DNA of 64,000 nucleotides from Chlorops oryzae (taxonomy: Eukaryota; Arthropoda; Insecta; Diptera; Chloropidae): assembly GCA_020466095.1 (NCBI GenBank), contig CM035808.1:29958959-30022958 (forward strand), in the 5' to 3' direction. The notes beneath the pieces are model-generated. The model worked only from the letters and a program-made list of their open reading frames with translations, did no database searches and was not told the origin of the DNA. Each line of letters starts with the position of its first letter. The stretch's first letter is position 1. The translations under genes and the position numbers were made by a program. Shown piece by piece: positions 43,580-56,561 of the stretch.

Positions 43580-46288
43580 TTGTTACACTCTTCGCTTACA
43601 TACGACATTATTATAAAGTTAAAAGTAAAAGTCGAATTCCAATTCGTCAGAAAACTCACGTTCTTTCGTGTGTTCTTTTTATTTGTTTAAGAAGGAACTT
43701 CTCTTTAATCAATTAAAAGTTTTCGCATGGGTAATTTGCTAAATGATTTGGCGTAGACAATTTGGTCATGTCAACAATTTGTCATTTTGCCTAAACGAAC
43801 GATCAACGACTGTCAATCAACAAACAAGCCACAATGTTTACTCAAAATGTTTAGTTTTAGTGGAGAGAAAATTACCCAAAATGGCCTTTAGAAAAAAAGG
43901 AGCACAAAGCGAAGTGAATAAATAGAAATTAACTTGAAAGCTCGCCTTTTGATTTTCCTTTCAATCCTTAAATTAGCATTTTATTTTAATTTTTCATTCA
44001 TAGTTAGTTTTATGGGCTTTCAAGACAAAAAAAAAAAAATAATAATTAAGGGTGTTATTATTCAATTATGCCTGATAACACTGTGATAGTATTTTCCAAA
44101 AATTTAAAAAGACAAGACCGAATGTAATGGTTTCCCCCTATTTCGGGGACGAAGATTCGAACTGCATCATTAGTTTTTCTGAGTTGCCGGTAAGCCTTCA
44201 TGCAAAAAATTTTTTTAAAGTTTTTTGACCACTTTTTAGCCCGTATCTATGTATGAGTTGAAGTTTGGTACTCTAAGCTAACACCAAAATGTACTCCGAG
44301 ATATACCAAGTAATTCTTCCCAAAACACTGTTATGATAAAATGCCGCATTAGGGAGCTATAACCGTTAAAAACTCAAAAATCATAAATTGTTTGTTAGCA
44401 TTTTTAATATTTCGAAGCATACTTCAGGGATTTTTCATATAAAAAATAATAAAAAAATTAAAACAAAAATGTAATGATTTTTGAGTTTTAAATAGTAACA
44501 GGCACTGTGATATTTAGAACAAATAGTAGCTGTATTGGAGCTAAACGAGAAATTGTCAGATCGAGTCCAATTTAAAACTTAGTCTTGTTTTAAGTATTTC
44601 CTTCCACCCCCGTATCGGATTCGGTCAAGATAGCTTACCTCCTCTAACAATTTTATAAACTGCATACAGAAAAATGGACGAAGAGACGACAGGCTGACTG
44701 ATATACCGATAGCCAGAAAATCATGGCCCAATCCAACCTTCTGAAAACGCTGATCGTTTATGGAAGATCATTTTTTTTTTTTTTTTTTGAAATCTTTCGA
44801 ATTGAATCTCTGACGTTACACGCGGACGCACAATCGTAATCAATGGTCTACACAGGGTGAATTGCATCAAATAATTTAGAATGCGTATTTACAAAATTGG
44901 GGTAATTATTATAGAAGAAAGTTTTCCTTTCTTACTATGTCGGATGCACGCATGTGTTGCAGCACTTCAAGCGTTCATCGTTCAACGCAAAAGTTAAAAA
45001 TAGTTGAATCAAAATAAAACAAACAGAAAAGAGACAAAGAAACAAAATAGAAAATCGTCGAAATGTTTTGTTTGAACGTTTTTTTTATTTTTTCTTCTTC
45101 TTTGAAACGTCTCACGTCTAGAGATGTTTGGGAAATTCATATGAAAATTTCCTCTAGATGGGAAATTTATGTTTCCCTTAACCTTTCGGTGTGTCTTCCA
45201 CATTTCAAGGCAGATCTAGATCGTTATTCAAAACATAAAAACATTTATCGTTTGAATGAGCAATTTCAATGATTGAGACATTCAGAGAGCAACAGAAAAG
45301 TCTCCAAATTCTATTGCAGACGTTTTAGAAAACGCTTACATATATTCAAAAACACAGGTGTGTAGAGGGAAATTTCAGGCTCACGGGAATGTTTTCTTCG
45401 GGCTCTTTTCAATGTTGAAAGAACTACAAACAAAAAATAAAATTCCATGAATATTTGGAACAAATTAAAGAAGGCAGCCTCTTAAAAAACCGCTGGCCAG
45501 TTGAAGGTTTTTTGAAGTGCTCGTAGGAAGTGTGACAAGAAAAAAAAGGGCGTGAATCAATTTCGGATGAACTGCTAAGGAAAACACAAGGGAAATCATT
45601 CCTCGTTTAATTCCCTCATACAGTGTTGCATATACATAAAATATTAACGAATTTTGAAGGAAAGTAAACATCCGCATGAGGCCGTGTTTATTCCTCCACA
45701 TTATAAAACATTCAACATGCTAAAAGGGCCCCGATTTCGGTTGATCCACCACTGTTCGTACGCACGTCCAAGTATCCAATGTTTTATCATATATCACCGA
45801 CGATTTTCTCAAACGATCTCAGTTGCATTTCAAACGTGACGCCTGCCAAAACTTTTCGGTCTTACGCGGAATAAGATTTCATTTGAATTTTTCGATAAGA
45901 ACTAAATAATTTTCTATTACATATATATATTTAAATTTTTGTGAAAGAAAATGCCATCAAAGAAGCAAGTAAATAAATATGTTCCCGATACATGGACATT
46001 TTATCGTATTGTGATAGCCTTTCACAAATATTATTTAACCCCAACCATCGAAAATCGCTCAAAAGTCGTTGTTTCGCAAGTGCACCAATAATTCTGACAA
46101 TGAAATTTGAAAATTCTAAAATTAAATTCAAAATGAAACTAATAAAATCAAATGAAAATTCCGCCGTTTTTCGGTTGTTTACATTTTGGTTTTTTCATAC
46201 ATAATTTTGAATTTTCTATGGAAAGATTTACAGACGCTTTTCGTTTGTTCGTATGCGAGAGCGCAGACGGAAAATTGCTTTGGACAAA
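43580..46288. other. Gene-free sequence with old repeats
   Basis: No gene is supported. 44130-44370 matches the repeat that hosts the SINE at 25211, and 44480-44850 matches 31480-31940. The remainder has only homopolymer runs and short chance ORFs. Confidence 0.55.
44480..44850 (+). repeat. Dispersed repeat, copy 2
   Basis: It shares TCAGATCGAGTCCAATTT, GGTCAAGATAGCTTACC, CGTTTATGGAAGATCAT and CTGACGTTACACGCGG with copy 1 at 31480-31940, in the same order. Confidence 0.65.
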
Positions 46289-47142
46289 TTTTTATACCCG
46301 ACACACTGTGTGTCGAGGGTATATTGCGTTTGTGTGGTTGTGTGTAACACCCAGAACTAGTCGAGATAGACCATACAAAATGTATATAGAAATGATCAGC
46401 GTCGCCAGGAGATTCGATTTAGACATGTCCGTCTGTCTGTCTGTCCGTCTGTTTGTATACAGTTTTCTTTTCGAAGGAGTTAAGCAATCTTGACAAAATT
46501 TGGTATGCGTGCTCACAGGGACATGAATAAGAACAAGTTCGAGTATGGACCCGATCGGACCATTTTTAGGGGTACCTCCAGTACTGGGGTCTGTTACGAA
46601 AATCACAAAAACTGCTCTAAAATCGAAGTTTTTGAAGACATTTTGATGAAATTTGATATTTGATCATATATAAAGGCCAGTAGTATTATTTCCAAAAATT
46701 GAAAAAGTGGGCGTGGCAGAAGGGCGGTTTTCAAAAATTGTCTCGTACAACCGAAATTCAAATGGGACTTGAACGAAATTTGGCACTTATGCTTCCTTTG
46801 TAGCCTTAAACATCCTTCCAAAAAATTTCCTTGATCGGTCCATTATTAAGAGTACCTCCGGTACTAGGGTCTGTCACAAAAATCCCAAAAATGACTTAAA
46901 ATCGGACTTTTTCGAAATATTTTAATGAAACTTAAAATTTGGGCGTATATTTAAGCCTCCGATTATAGTTTAACAAAAATTGGAAAAGTGGGCGTGGCAA
47001 AGGTGCAGTTTTCATAAAGAAATCTATCAAAAGTCGGTATATGGGGCCCCTTATGGTCTTAAACACCTCTTGATATTAAAAATTATTTGAACATGTGTGT
47101 ATGTGTCGGGTATTTTATTGTCCGGCTTGTCTGACTATAACA
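46289..47142 (+). repeat. mini-me-like repeat, fullest copy
   Basis: It starts TTTTTATACCCGACACAC, with the 17-nt palindrome CGACACACTGTGTGTCG at 46299-46315. It has a GTCY tract at 46427-46455 and recurrent GTGGGCGTGGC motifs, and ends GGTATTTTATTGTCCGGC. Related copies are at 35243-36165, 27590-27750 and, inverted, 47255-47565. Confidence 0.75.
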
Positions 47143-47254
47143 CCCTTTCGTGCTTTTGTTGTTGTTTTGTTTGCTTTTGTTTTAGTTTTTTCGGTTATTA
47201 ATAAGAAAATAGTAGGTAGACCGAGCGGAAAATTTCCGAAAGAAAAAACGAGTA

Positions 47255-47565
47255 AGGGTGTTATCGTCGGGCGACCATGGCCATAAAATGCCTGACACAG
47301 ATACACAATTAACTGTATGTATTTTTTTATATATGTATTTGCTCATGTCTTCGCCAATACGCATACCAAATTTCCTTAAAAAAGCTCCACTCCTGCGATT
47401 CTAAAACTGCATATGGACAGAACGACAGAGGAATGGATGCACGAACATGGGTAATCTGAATCTTCTGATGACGTCAATAATTTCTGTACATATTTTGAAT
47501 GGTCTATCTCGAAATGCTCTGCACACGGCTGCACAAACGATATGTACCCTCTCCACGGAGTATTT
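47255..47565 (-). repeat. mini-me-like repeat, inverted neighbour
   Basis: Read on the minus strand it begins CTCCGTGGAGAGGGTACATA, contains AGATAGACCATTCAAAATAT and a degenerate TCTGTCGTTCTGTCC tract, and ends GATAACACCCTTACTCG. It faces the preceding copy, which ends CTATAACACCCTTTCG. Confidence 0.7.
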
Positions 47566-49474
47566 GTGGAATGAAATGAACAAACATACATATGTATGTA
47601 TGTATGCATGTATGACAACATTGGATACATCAATTGGGAAAGAAAGAACAACTATAAAAAAAAGATGAAATCAAAACTTTTAATTTAAATTTTCCTGAGT
47701 CTCAAATTTTCCAACATATTTCGGACTCATTTCGAACTCATATATGTACATATATGCCCACTCATAAAATTTTTGCTGCGTGTTTTATGCACATAAAAAA
47801 AATTTTTTTTTCATTAAATGACCAATATTGACAGAATGTAACACAGCTTATCATAACTTGAAGGTCTGTTACCAAAATCGACTTAAGTTTTCAAAAACTT
47901 TTTCCGTACAAAATGTAGAGGCATTGAATGATTCGATTCATTAACTTTGGTCAACACGCACTGAGCCTTTAGTTAACAGTTTTCGATGTTATAATGCTTG
48001 AATTTCAATAGCTCAGGAATTTCTGCAAGCATTCAACACCTGCGAACATAGGGATGCAGTTCCAATCAACTTCAGATGTGATTTTCATCGAGATTTGAGC
48101 TTAAGCTGAAAGTGTGATTGTTCCATTTCGTTGAAAAATACGTGAGGAGTTTCGGTGCGCTATTCTTCAAGGCCTTCGAAAGACGAGAGATCAATATAAA
48201 GTTTATATTATAAACGCATCAATGACAACAAATCGTATCGTGCATTCAAAAGAGTCACAATTCAAAAATAAATTTCATAGGTTATATAATTTATTTTTAT
48301 TATTTTTATTTTTATTATTTTTTTAAATTTTTATTTTATTTTTATTTTTATTATTTTTTTAAATTTTAAAAAAAATTTTATTTTTGTTGTAGGAAGCAAC
48401 ATTTACGAGCTTCCCTCCCACCTAGCGAATATGCAATAGTTCTAAGAAAACATTCAATTTTGTATTGTGACACTTTGGAAGAGGGGGTGTCCGATTTACG
48501 GGTAATGAATGAAGTTCCGGCTGAGAGCAGTTTTTTTTTCTTCTAATAATTTCAGAACATTTCTCATCGCGTTGATTCAAGAGAATTTTTCAGTCTCTTT
48601 AATTTTCGTTTATCTAAATGAGGTGCTAAAAACTAAAGCACTTTTCATTTATCGCGCTCAGTGGGAGGGGATTTTAGTCTTTTTCATTATTTTCTATTTT
48701 CTATTTTATTGTTTAGTGTTTCGGTTTTCGTTTTTCTGTTTGTTTAGACTACGCATTCTGCGTTTAATTCATTGAGGAGCGTGCCAAGAGTAATGCCAAA
48801 ATACCGCCAACTAAAATAAGCGACATCAAAACAGACGCTTTAGAATGTTGCCATTTCACGGAACAATTAAACGAACGAACGAACGAACGAAGAGCGGAAA
48901 GCAACGGAACAACTAATGACACCTGTTGTCACCACATTCTGTCAAGTCACGTCTGATGAGGCGAAAATAGTAGGCCAGCACACATTTGGTCCTTAGCAGA
49001 GAGCTCTAATTTCTCTCTAAATAATTCTTAATTGCTGGTGTTTATGCTTTGGCTTATGCGATCTTATGCTTATGTATCCGCGGTTCCCCCATGCTATTCA
49101 AGGCAGACATACACCACATACATTAATATATTTATATGTCCTCCTCTGATTGATGACGTACCAAAGTTGATGGATATATGTCAGCTTTGAATATGTTGGG
49201 TGAATCCATATGTGTAAAAGCATTTCCAAGGTCATAAAGTTTTGTCATTAAGTGGCGTTTCTGACAAAGGAGATTGCTAATTAAGGAGCAATTTCTGTGA
49301 GGATTATGCATGGATAATGTTAAATTTGATGTGAATAAGGGGAACTTTTAATATGTTCTTACCGTAATGAATTCCCATGTAATGTGATTCGCTCGGCTTT
49401 AAAATCCTTTGTCGCTCAATGTCCGTGTGTTTGGATGTGTGTGGCGCGTGCGTGTGTGTGTGTTTTAAAAGGGC
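47566..49474. other. Intergenic sequence with microsatellites
   Basis: Contains a TATG/CATG tract at about 47587-47614, a T/TTTA low-complexity block at 48290-48380 and a CGAA tetramer run at 48871-48890. No gene or RNA is supported. Confidence 0.6.
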
Positions 49475-49481
49475 TATAAAA
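49475..49481 (+). promoter_or_regulatory. Possible TATA box of the SET/MYND gene
   Basis: TATAAAA follows a GT-rich tract and lies 18 to 30 bp before TTCAGCTTAACG. It is the only TATA-like motif with suitable spacing upstream of the coding exons, but the transcription start is not established. Confidence 0.4.
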
Positions 49482-49604
49482 TATTTTAATGGATTTTCAG
49501 CTTAACGATCCACGATTGCACGAATTAACGTAGCATAAAAGATCTTCTAAAATGGCAAACAATTAAAAAAATTAATTTTTTTTTAAATTTAAAAATTTAA
49601 TTAG

Positions 49605-51661
49605 AAAAACCGAAAAAAACATCATAATGTTCCGCATAACAATAATCAGCAGCTAAAGGGACCCACATTAAGTCCTACAGCCTTGAATTCGAATGACGAA
49701 AATTTAGGGGGTAATTCGTTAGATTTATTACCGGATGCAGTAGAATTGCCGTACAAAGTTGGCAACTCTGAAATCTATGGACGTTATTTAATCGCTAGTC
49801 GTGATCTTAAGCCCGGAGAGCTAATCATCACAGAAGTGCCATTAGCCATCGGACCATGCATTTCATCGGATGCCGTTTGTCTAGGTTGTTATAAGCCCAT
49901 TGATCTCAAGGATGTCCGATTAAGGTACGTCCGAAACTTAAACATAAAATATATACAATAAAAAATATAAAAAAAATAATTAAAAATCAGATGTAAGCTT
50001 TGCAACTGGCCCCTGTGCAGTGAAAATTGTCGTGGACACAACCAGCCAGCCGGACATACGGCACACGAATGTGAATTGCTGAAAACCTGTAAATTCGTTG
50101 CCGGAGATTTACTGACTCCACACAGCACGCCCGTTGAGATTAAGGGCCTTTACGAGCTAATATTGATCGTAAGGATTCTATTAATGAAGACTCATTCGCC
50201 GGATGAATATGCGAAAATTCTATGCATGGAATCACACTATGAATTGCGTCGCAAGAACACCGAACTCTGGCAGCACTATCAACGTAATGTTGTCGAACGT
50301 CTGCGCACGCAATGGAAATTAATTGAATTCGATGAAAGGGAAATCCATACGATTTGCGGAATAATCGATGTGAATTGCTTTGAAATCGGGCAGAATTCAT
50401 CGAAGGCCCGCACACTTTATCCGAGTGCATTTCTGCTCGCCCATGACTGCTGCCCGAATACATCGCATACGGATGATCCGGAAACGTATGCCATATTTTT
50501 GCGAACTTCACGCAAAGTGCGTAAAAATGAAGCCATAACGCTGAGCTATGCATACACACTCCAGGTTTCGTATAATTCGGCATTAAGCCTTTGAAAAAAA
50601 AAAAAACAAAAATCCTTTTTATCATTTCATTTAATTACGTTTTCTACACATCCACACACGCCCGCGCATACACGTCTCTAGGGTACTCTGAAGCGACGTG
50701 AATTCATGCATGCTGGAAAATTATTTTGGTGCTCATGCAAACGCTGCAGCGATCCGATGGAGTTGAGCACAGATTGCAGCGCAATCGTTTGCACGCAATG
50801 CACGAGTGGCAGGGGAAGCATACGGGCCGTAGATCCATTGAATCAGGAAGCCGATTGGAAGTGAGTTAATTGAAAATCATGCTCAAATCGAAGTCAAACA
50901 ACTTCCTGAAACGCTCTTTCAATAATAATTTTCATTAAAAAAAAAAATTTTTTTAAAATTGTTTGAGCAGATGTGATAGATGCAATTGTACGCTGAGCGC
51001 CAGGGACATCGTAAAGCTGTTAGACAAAATTAATTTCGATTTAGAGTCGATCGATGCGCACGATGTTGTTGGGCTTGAGAGCTTTCTATCAAGGTAATTT
51101 GCACTCGCAATGAATTTTTTTCAGCTCCTTCTTCTATTGATTTCCTTCCCCCCCTTTTTTCATTTCCAAGGCACAAAAATACGCTGCGTCCCAATCATTA
51201 TCTATTGCTATCGGCAAAATATTCATTATGTCAGATTTATGGACGCATTAATGGCTATCTACTGACTGAGATGTCCTTTGAGGATATTAAAAAAAAAGAA
51301 AAATATTGCCGCGAATTTCTTGAGGTAGTAGACACTCTGGATCCAGGACTAACTCGCCTTCGTGGTAGGACGATAAAAGTGTGCTTTCAATTGCAATTTC
51401 GATTTATTATATATTTTTTTTTTTCATTTTTGTTTCGAAGCACTCATAATGTACGAATTACATGCGCCCGTGCTCGTTACTGCGCAGTATCTTATGCAGA
51501 GCCATTTAATAAGTCGACGTGATTTTAATAATTCCTTAAAAGAAGTGATAAAACTATTACGAGAAAGTCGCGATATTCTTTTGATGGAACCACCGGGCTC
51601 GAATGAACACCAAATGGGCTTGGCTGCCGCAGATGCCTTAACGAAAATGGAATGCAGTTAA
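49605..51661 (+). CDS. SmydA-like SET/MYND-domain protein, 5' end incomplete
   Basis: SMYD-family proteins are putative lysine methyltransferases with a MYND zinc finger inside a split SET domain. Exons are about 49605-49924, 49991-50564, 50682-50860, 50971-51093, 51171-51364 and 51441-51661, with intron phases 2, 0, 2, 2, 1 and consensus splice sites. Features in order: SET-N (GRYLIASRDLKPGELI), MYND (CLGC, CKLC, CSENC, HECELLKTC), SET core (NCFEIG, LAHDCCPNTSH, ITLSYAYTLQGTLKRR), post-SET (WCSCKRC, CTQC) and a helical C-terminus. The SET motif NHSCxPN is changed to AHDCCPN, so activity is uncertain. The frame is open back to a stop at 49602-49604 but has no in-frame ATG. An upstream exon (acceptor TTTAATTAG) or a non-ATG start must supply the start. 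It resembles arthropod SmydA proteins. Confidence 0.88.
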
Positions 51662-51748
51662 AATTATTTTTTTTCTTTTCCCCTTTTTTTTAGTTGAACC
51701 TACTTCCTCTTCGTTGATTTTTGTTAAAGGTTTTTTTATAACGTTAAG

Positions 51749-51754
51749 AAATAA
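51749..51754 (+). promoter_or_regulatory. Possible polyadenylation signal of the SET/MYND gene
   Basis: AATAAA is found 88 bp after the stop codon. Confidence 0.5.
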
Positions 51755-51995
51755 AAAGAAAACTAAGAGAAAAAAGCAAGTAATTAGCTTAAAGGAAATT
51801 ATTCTTTCATTTTGTAGCGACTATGCTTCGCTGTGGCTGGAACACAGCACAAAAAAAAAGTCATTAAAGAAAATCCAACCAAGGACTCTGGCGTCTGCAT
51901 GAATTGTAGATAAAGTGATGAAATAACAAGTGGTTGCAAGAATAAACAACGTCTTCAAGCGGGTAAGAGCAAAACGTCAATACAAAAATGCTAGA

Positions 51996-52031
<36 letters not shown>

Positions 52032-52779
52032 AAAATATTTAAAGAATTAAATAAAAATCTGAAAGCTTTCATTAAGAGGATTAAAAAGTCGAGAAGGACT
52101 CTTAAAAATAGAAGTGACTGAAGAAGAATTCAAAAAAATTAAAAAAACAAAGACAAAATGAAGTCGGAGAATGCCAACAGGGATTAATTAATTACGGTTT
52201 TAGTTGTCGAAATAGAATAAAATGGGGGAAAAATGTTGTTAAAGCGACGTTAAAATGACTTGAAATTCTCCGTGCTTCTTTAATCCTTTTGTAACAGCTG
52301 ATTCCTACATATGTCTCGTCTCGAAAGGGCTAAGAAAAATTTGTGATTACGGTAGAAATCCCGGAAGTCTATATTTGGGAATATTATAGTTAATCGAAAT
52401 TTTGCTCTCATGGAAAGCCTTAAAAAGTTATTTTTAAATTTTATGGCTTTTTGGCTTCAAAATGAGAGAAAAGCTTAGAAAATAAAATCTTTAAGTCCTT
52501 CCGTTTTGACTCATCAGCGCTTTTGGCTTGTATTTGATATTTAGTTTTTGAGAAATGTATTAAGTTTTTAACATCATGCCGTATGAGTGATTTGTTTTTC
52601 TACCATTTTTCGCCCATTTATATTGGATAGGGCTGTCAATCGGTGCATAAATCTGTGGTCGGCCAGCAAAACGCCTGAATTCCACTTTTCTGTTTTACGA
52701 GAAGAATCGATTTTAAATGTGCAAATGTTTAGGCTTGGACAGTGAAATAAGAAAAGAAATCTGTATCATTTAAGCAGGC

Positions 52780-53040
52780 ACAGTTTGAGGTATCTTGTAT
52801 GAATTTTATATGCCATGTTCAGGGTCGTAGTCTTCAAAAAGGATTAAGAACTTGGAAAACTTAAATTTATTCTTTTAGTCTTCATGACAGTCTAACTAAA
52901 TCAAATACCTCTTACTTACTTACATACTGCTGCCCTTCTCTCCTAGTGGAGCATAGGGCTTCATCAAAAACCTCTGCTTTATTTAAATTTTTCAAAAATT
53001 TTCATAAAGTTAATAAACCTCGTTTAAACTCTCCAGAAGA
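52780..53040 (-). repeat. Dispersed repeat, minus-strand copy
   Basis: The minus strand reads GATGAAGCCCTATGCTCCAC, GAGAGAAGGGCAGCAG, TAAGTAAGTAAGAGGTATTT and, later, TTGAAGACTACGACCCTG. The same order is found on the plus strand at 58670-58925, and part recurs at 10440-10500. Confidence 0.75.
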
Positions 53041-56000
53041 TTTTTTCATGAAAATTAATTTTTTTTAAAAACTTACCAAAACGTACAACACTGAAAAAAA
53101 TAGTAAATTTTTATTTTCTTTTTTGTGAAAAAAATTTCTCGGTGTAAAATTTGGGGGATAAATTAAGATTCTTTGTTTTATTCGCTACCATTTGGTTTAT
53201 CTTTCTATTGAAATTTGGTTTTGGCGTATGAAATTTTTAAAACAGGGTTTACTAAAGTTTTCAAGGATATTTCTGGCAGAGGATACTTGAAAATAGGAAC
53301 CTAAAAATCGGTTTCTACTGTGTTATAAAGTAGTACCTACATATTTTAAAGTCAACAAAAGTATAAGATCCTTCTCAGGGGGACGTAGTCGGCTTTACCC
53401 TTTCCTCAATGTTAAGCCCGGGAAATTTTCAAACATTCATTAGAAAAATTCCAAAGGGTCATTCCATGACAAACGATACTGGGGTTGAAAATCTAAATAT
53501 TTTATTTTCGCATTAATTCTGATGAATGTTGAAATAAAAAATTCCAAATTAAAATTTTCGAAACTAAAAGTTTAGAAGAAACGCGTAATGCTTAAATAAT
53601 TCTGTACTCAAGTGAAAAGCTGAATGAGGTTTGCGTCGAAACAGATTAAAAAAAAAACAGATTAAAAACAAATTAAAAAAAAAAATTGCAAAACGGTACT
53701 TTTGAAAGTAAATGTGATGTAGACAGTTAGTAAATATTATTCGTTTCCAGGCCTGTAATTGAAAGGAAGATATTTCTAGAAGCATTCGCTGAATTTCAAG
53801 TAAATGTAAACTGGCCAGAACATAGAGGCAGAATTGTGTAACACCCGAAACGCACACTTTTCGAATTGTAAAATTGTTATCCTATATGCCAAACTTTTCT
53901 AAATTTAAATTTAGATAAAACAACTAGAAACGAAGAGAATAAAGTGCTTTAATGGCTCAAATATTCTTTCAAAATACATACAAATTTATACTTTCATCGA
54001 AAAAATGTAACACCCGAAACGATGGAATGACCCCAAATTTACATCGTGATTATTTTTTAAAAATTATTTTAATATAATTAATTACTTATTATTATATTTT
54101 TAAATCAATTCAATTTCAATTTATTATAATCTCCCTTGAATCGAGGCCCGTTGGAACGAAAAACTACATTTTATTCTATGCTTTGTATAAATAACTAAGT
54201 TATATTTAGAAATAAGTTTCGAATACCCATTGTTAGGTCCTGCTTAAAGGAAGATTCAGTAAAGTCATGCAAAGTTTATATAAAAAAAAAAGGATTATAA
54301 TTGAACATCCTGGTGCGTTAAAGCTAGCCTAGAGTCATAGATCCCATTTATTTCGGCTTCATTTAGGTGGCATTATTTTTAGTCTAAAATTTTTTTTATT
54401 TATTTATTATTAAATCAATTAATAAGAAAAAATTTCGGACTCATAATAATGACCGCTCCTAAAAGTTTTGTATAAAAGTTTGAAGCATTTCGTGTCACTT
54501 AATTCTTTGTTCCTTGTTTCCATTACTATTTTTTTTTTTTGCTCCATTCTTTGAAGGTGATCCATCAAGCTATCTAAGCTTTGTGCTTCATCGACACATC
54601 CTTCCTTCTTTCAAACAACAACGCTCACAAAGCAAAAGCCCTGCGAAACGTTCTTCAAGAAGACCACAGAGATATTAAAATCAGTAGAAATTTTCATGCG
54701 AATTTATCCGCATAAGTCTCTCACAAGTATTTCATAATAATTACTCACTTAGTTGAAAGTCCTTTGTATAGAGTTTCGAAGATAAACTAAACAAATTCAT
54801 TCTGCAGACCTGACGCCACCGATAAATCTGAGCGTGAAATACATCCATACGCACGAGTACTTCACAAATTGGCGTAACTTTAGTGTTCCACTGTTGCCGT
54901 TTTGTATTATAGTGACAATCACTTGCTGCATACGTAAATTAAATGCCGTTAGTCGAAAATTTACGCCGAAAATTCAGTCAACCGTTATTGTTTACCGCTG
55001 GCAGCAATGTAAGGTAAAGTTTTCAAGCTGCACCTAACAACTAAGAGCCAACAAAGAGCATGCGAGAATGGATGACAGAAACGACAACGACAACGACGAG
55101 GATGACGACGAGACAACAATGATGCCAGGATGCTTAAAGTTGCATACGAAAGCGTACGGAGCAACATCAGCCCACAGCCACAGCCACAACCATCGCCGGC
55201 ATGAACAACGAACTATGCTCGCCACGGGAGCAAGAGAAAAAAAAAAAAAAAATACATGCATGCAAGCTGCTATGGGTTCCTCGAATAGTTATTGTCCTTA
55301 CTCACCTAAAATGTGAGGCCACAGGCAAATTGAAAAAAAGGACACTCACTCATGACTCGTTCGAAACGAACGCTGCAGGCATTAATGCACTGATACATAT
55401 ACCTATATATGTATGTGTTTGTATGCGATGTGGTGCACCAAAATTATGAAGCCTACCTGGCGGAGTCCACCCACACACAGAGGTGGAAAACATCGCCAGA
55501 CAAACACGCACTCACACACCCACAGACACAGGCTCACACAGCCAGAGGGAGAGCAAGGATAGCAAAGCCAAGCCAAGCTTTGTTTATTATCTGGAGCGGA
55601 AAATATTTTTTGTTTTTCATTTTCCTTTTGAGCTTTTGTGCTTTATTTCTTGCTTTATTTACTTATTTTGTTGTTTTTCGTTTTTTATTTGCTACTTTTT
55701 TGAAGTTCCTCCGGTGACAATATGTTGACTGGAGGAAAGATTAAAAAAGGAAACATGAAAAGGATGTTTATGTGCCTAAGCTCGCTTGTTGGTGACTCAC
55801 TTTGCGTGATACGCTTTGAGCTGTGATGCTGCTGTGGAATAGATGCGAACTATTTTACGAAACAATAACGTAAAACGTAAAAGCACAACGAAATTCACTC
55901 GAAAGTGAGAATATCTCATGTGGCCGTATTTTTTTTTTTTTTTTTTTGTGTTTTTGCTCGTGTTTTTCTTTGCGGTAATACAAGTACTTTTTCGGATTAT

Positions 56001-56540
56001 TTGGATTAGAAGAATTAAAGGTTGCTCGAGGGATATTTATTTACGGCACTGAGAGTTGATCATGGAAGATGGACATTGCTTTCGAGCGATTCGGAAGGTC
56101 ATTTGTCAAATTGTCAGAGCGATTTTTTTTTTTAATTTAAACGAACCGAGTTCATGTCCTGCACTCACTCACATTCATTTATTTTTTTTTCATATGGGCA
56201 TTTCCAGAAAAAGTCAACTTTTTGTCGCGTCCGTATATAGCTGATTGCCATTCAAGATTGCATAGAAATTTTGAAAATTAAAAAATTCCGCATAAGTCGC
56301 ACGAAAGTATTGAGAAGCAAAAGTAGAATTTACAGCATACTTGAATTCGGGACTTAAAATTGCTCAATTATGTGTCGCGTCCGTTTGGAAATGCCCATAT
56401 TTTTTCTAAAGGATTCCATTCAGTGAATAAAATACATCAACCGCCAACGCATTCAACAGGAACAAGTTTGTTTTGTGTGCATGAAATTAGCACCTCGACG
56501 AGTTTTTCATGATTTCGGAAGAGTGAAAAGAAAATTGAAC

Positions 56541-56561
56541 GGAAGGAAGGAAGGAAGGAAG
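56541..56561. repeat. GGAA microsatellite
   Basis: Five tandem GGAA units between AATTGAAC and GCTTTG. Confidence 0.9.

Noticed and set aside
54834..55449. Asp/Asn-rich and His-rich short ORFs
   Set aside because: They come from GACAAC and CACAGC repeats; three frames are open at once, which indicates simple sequence.
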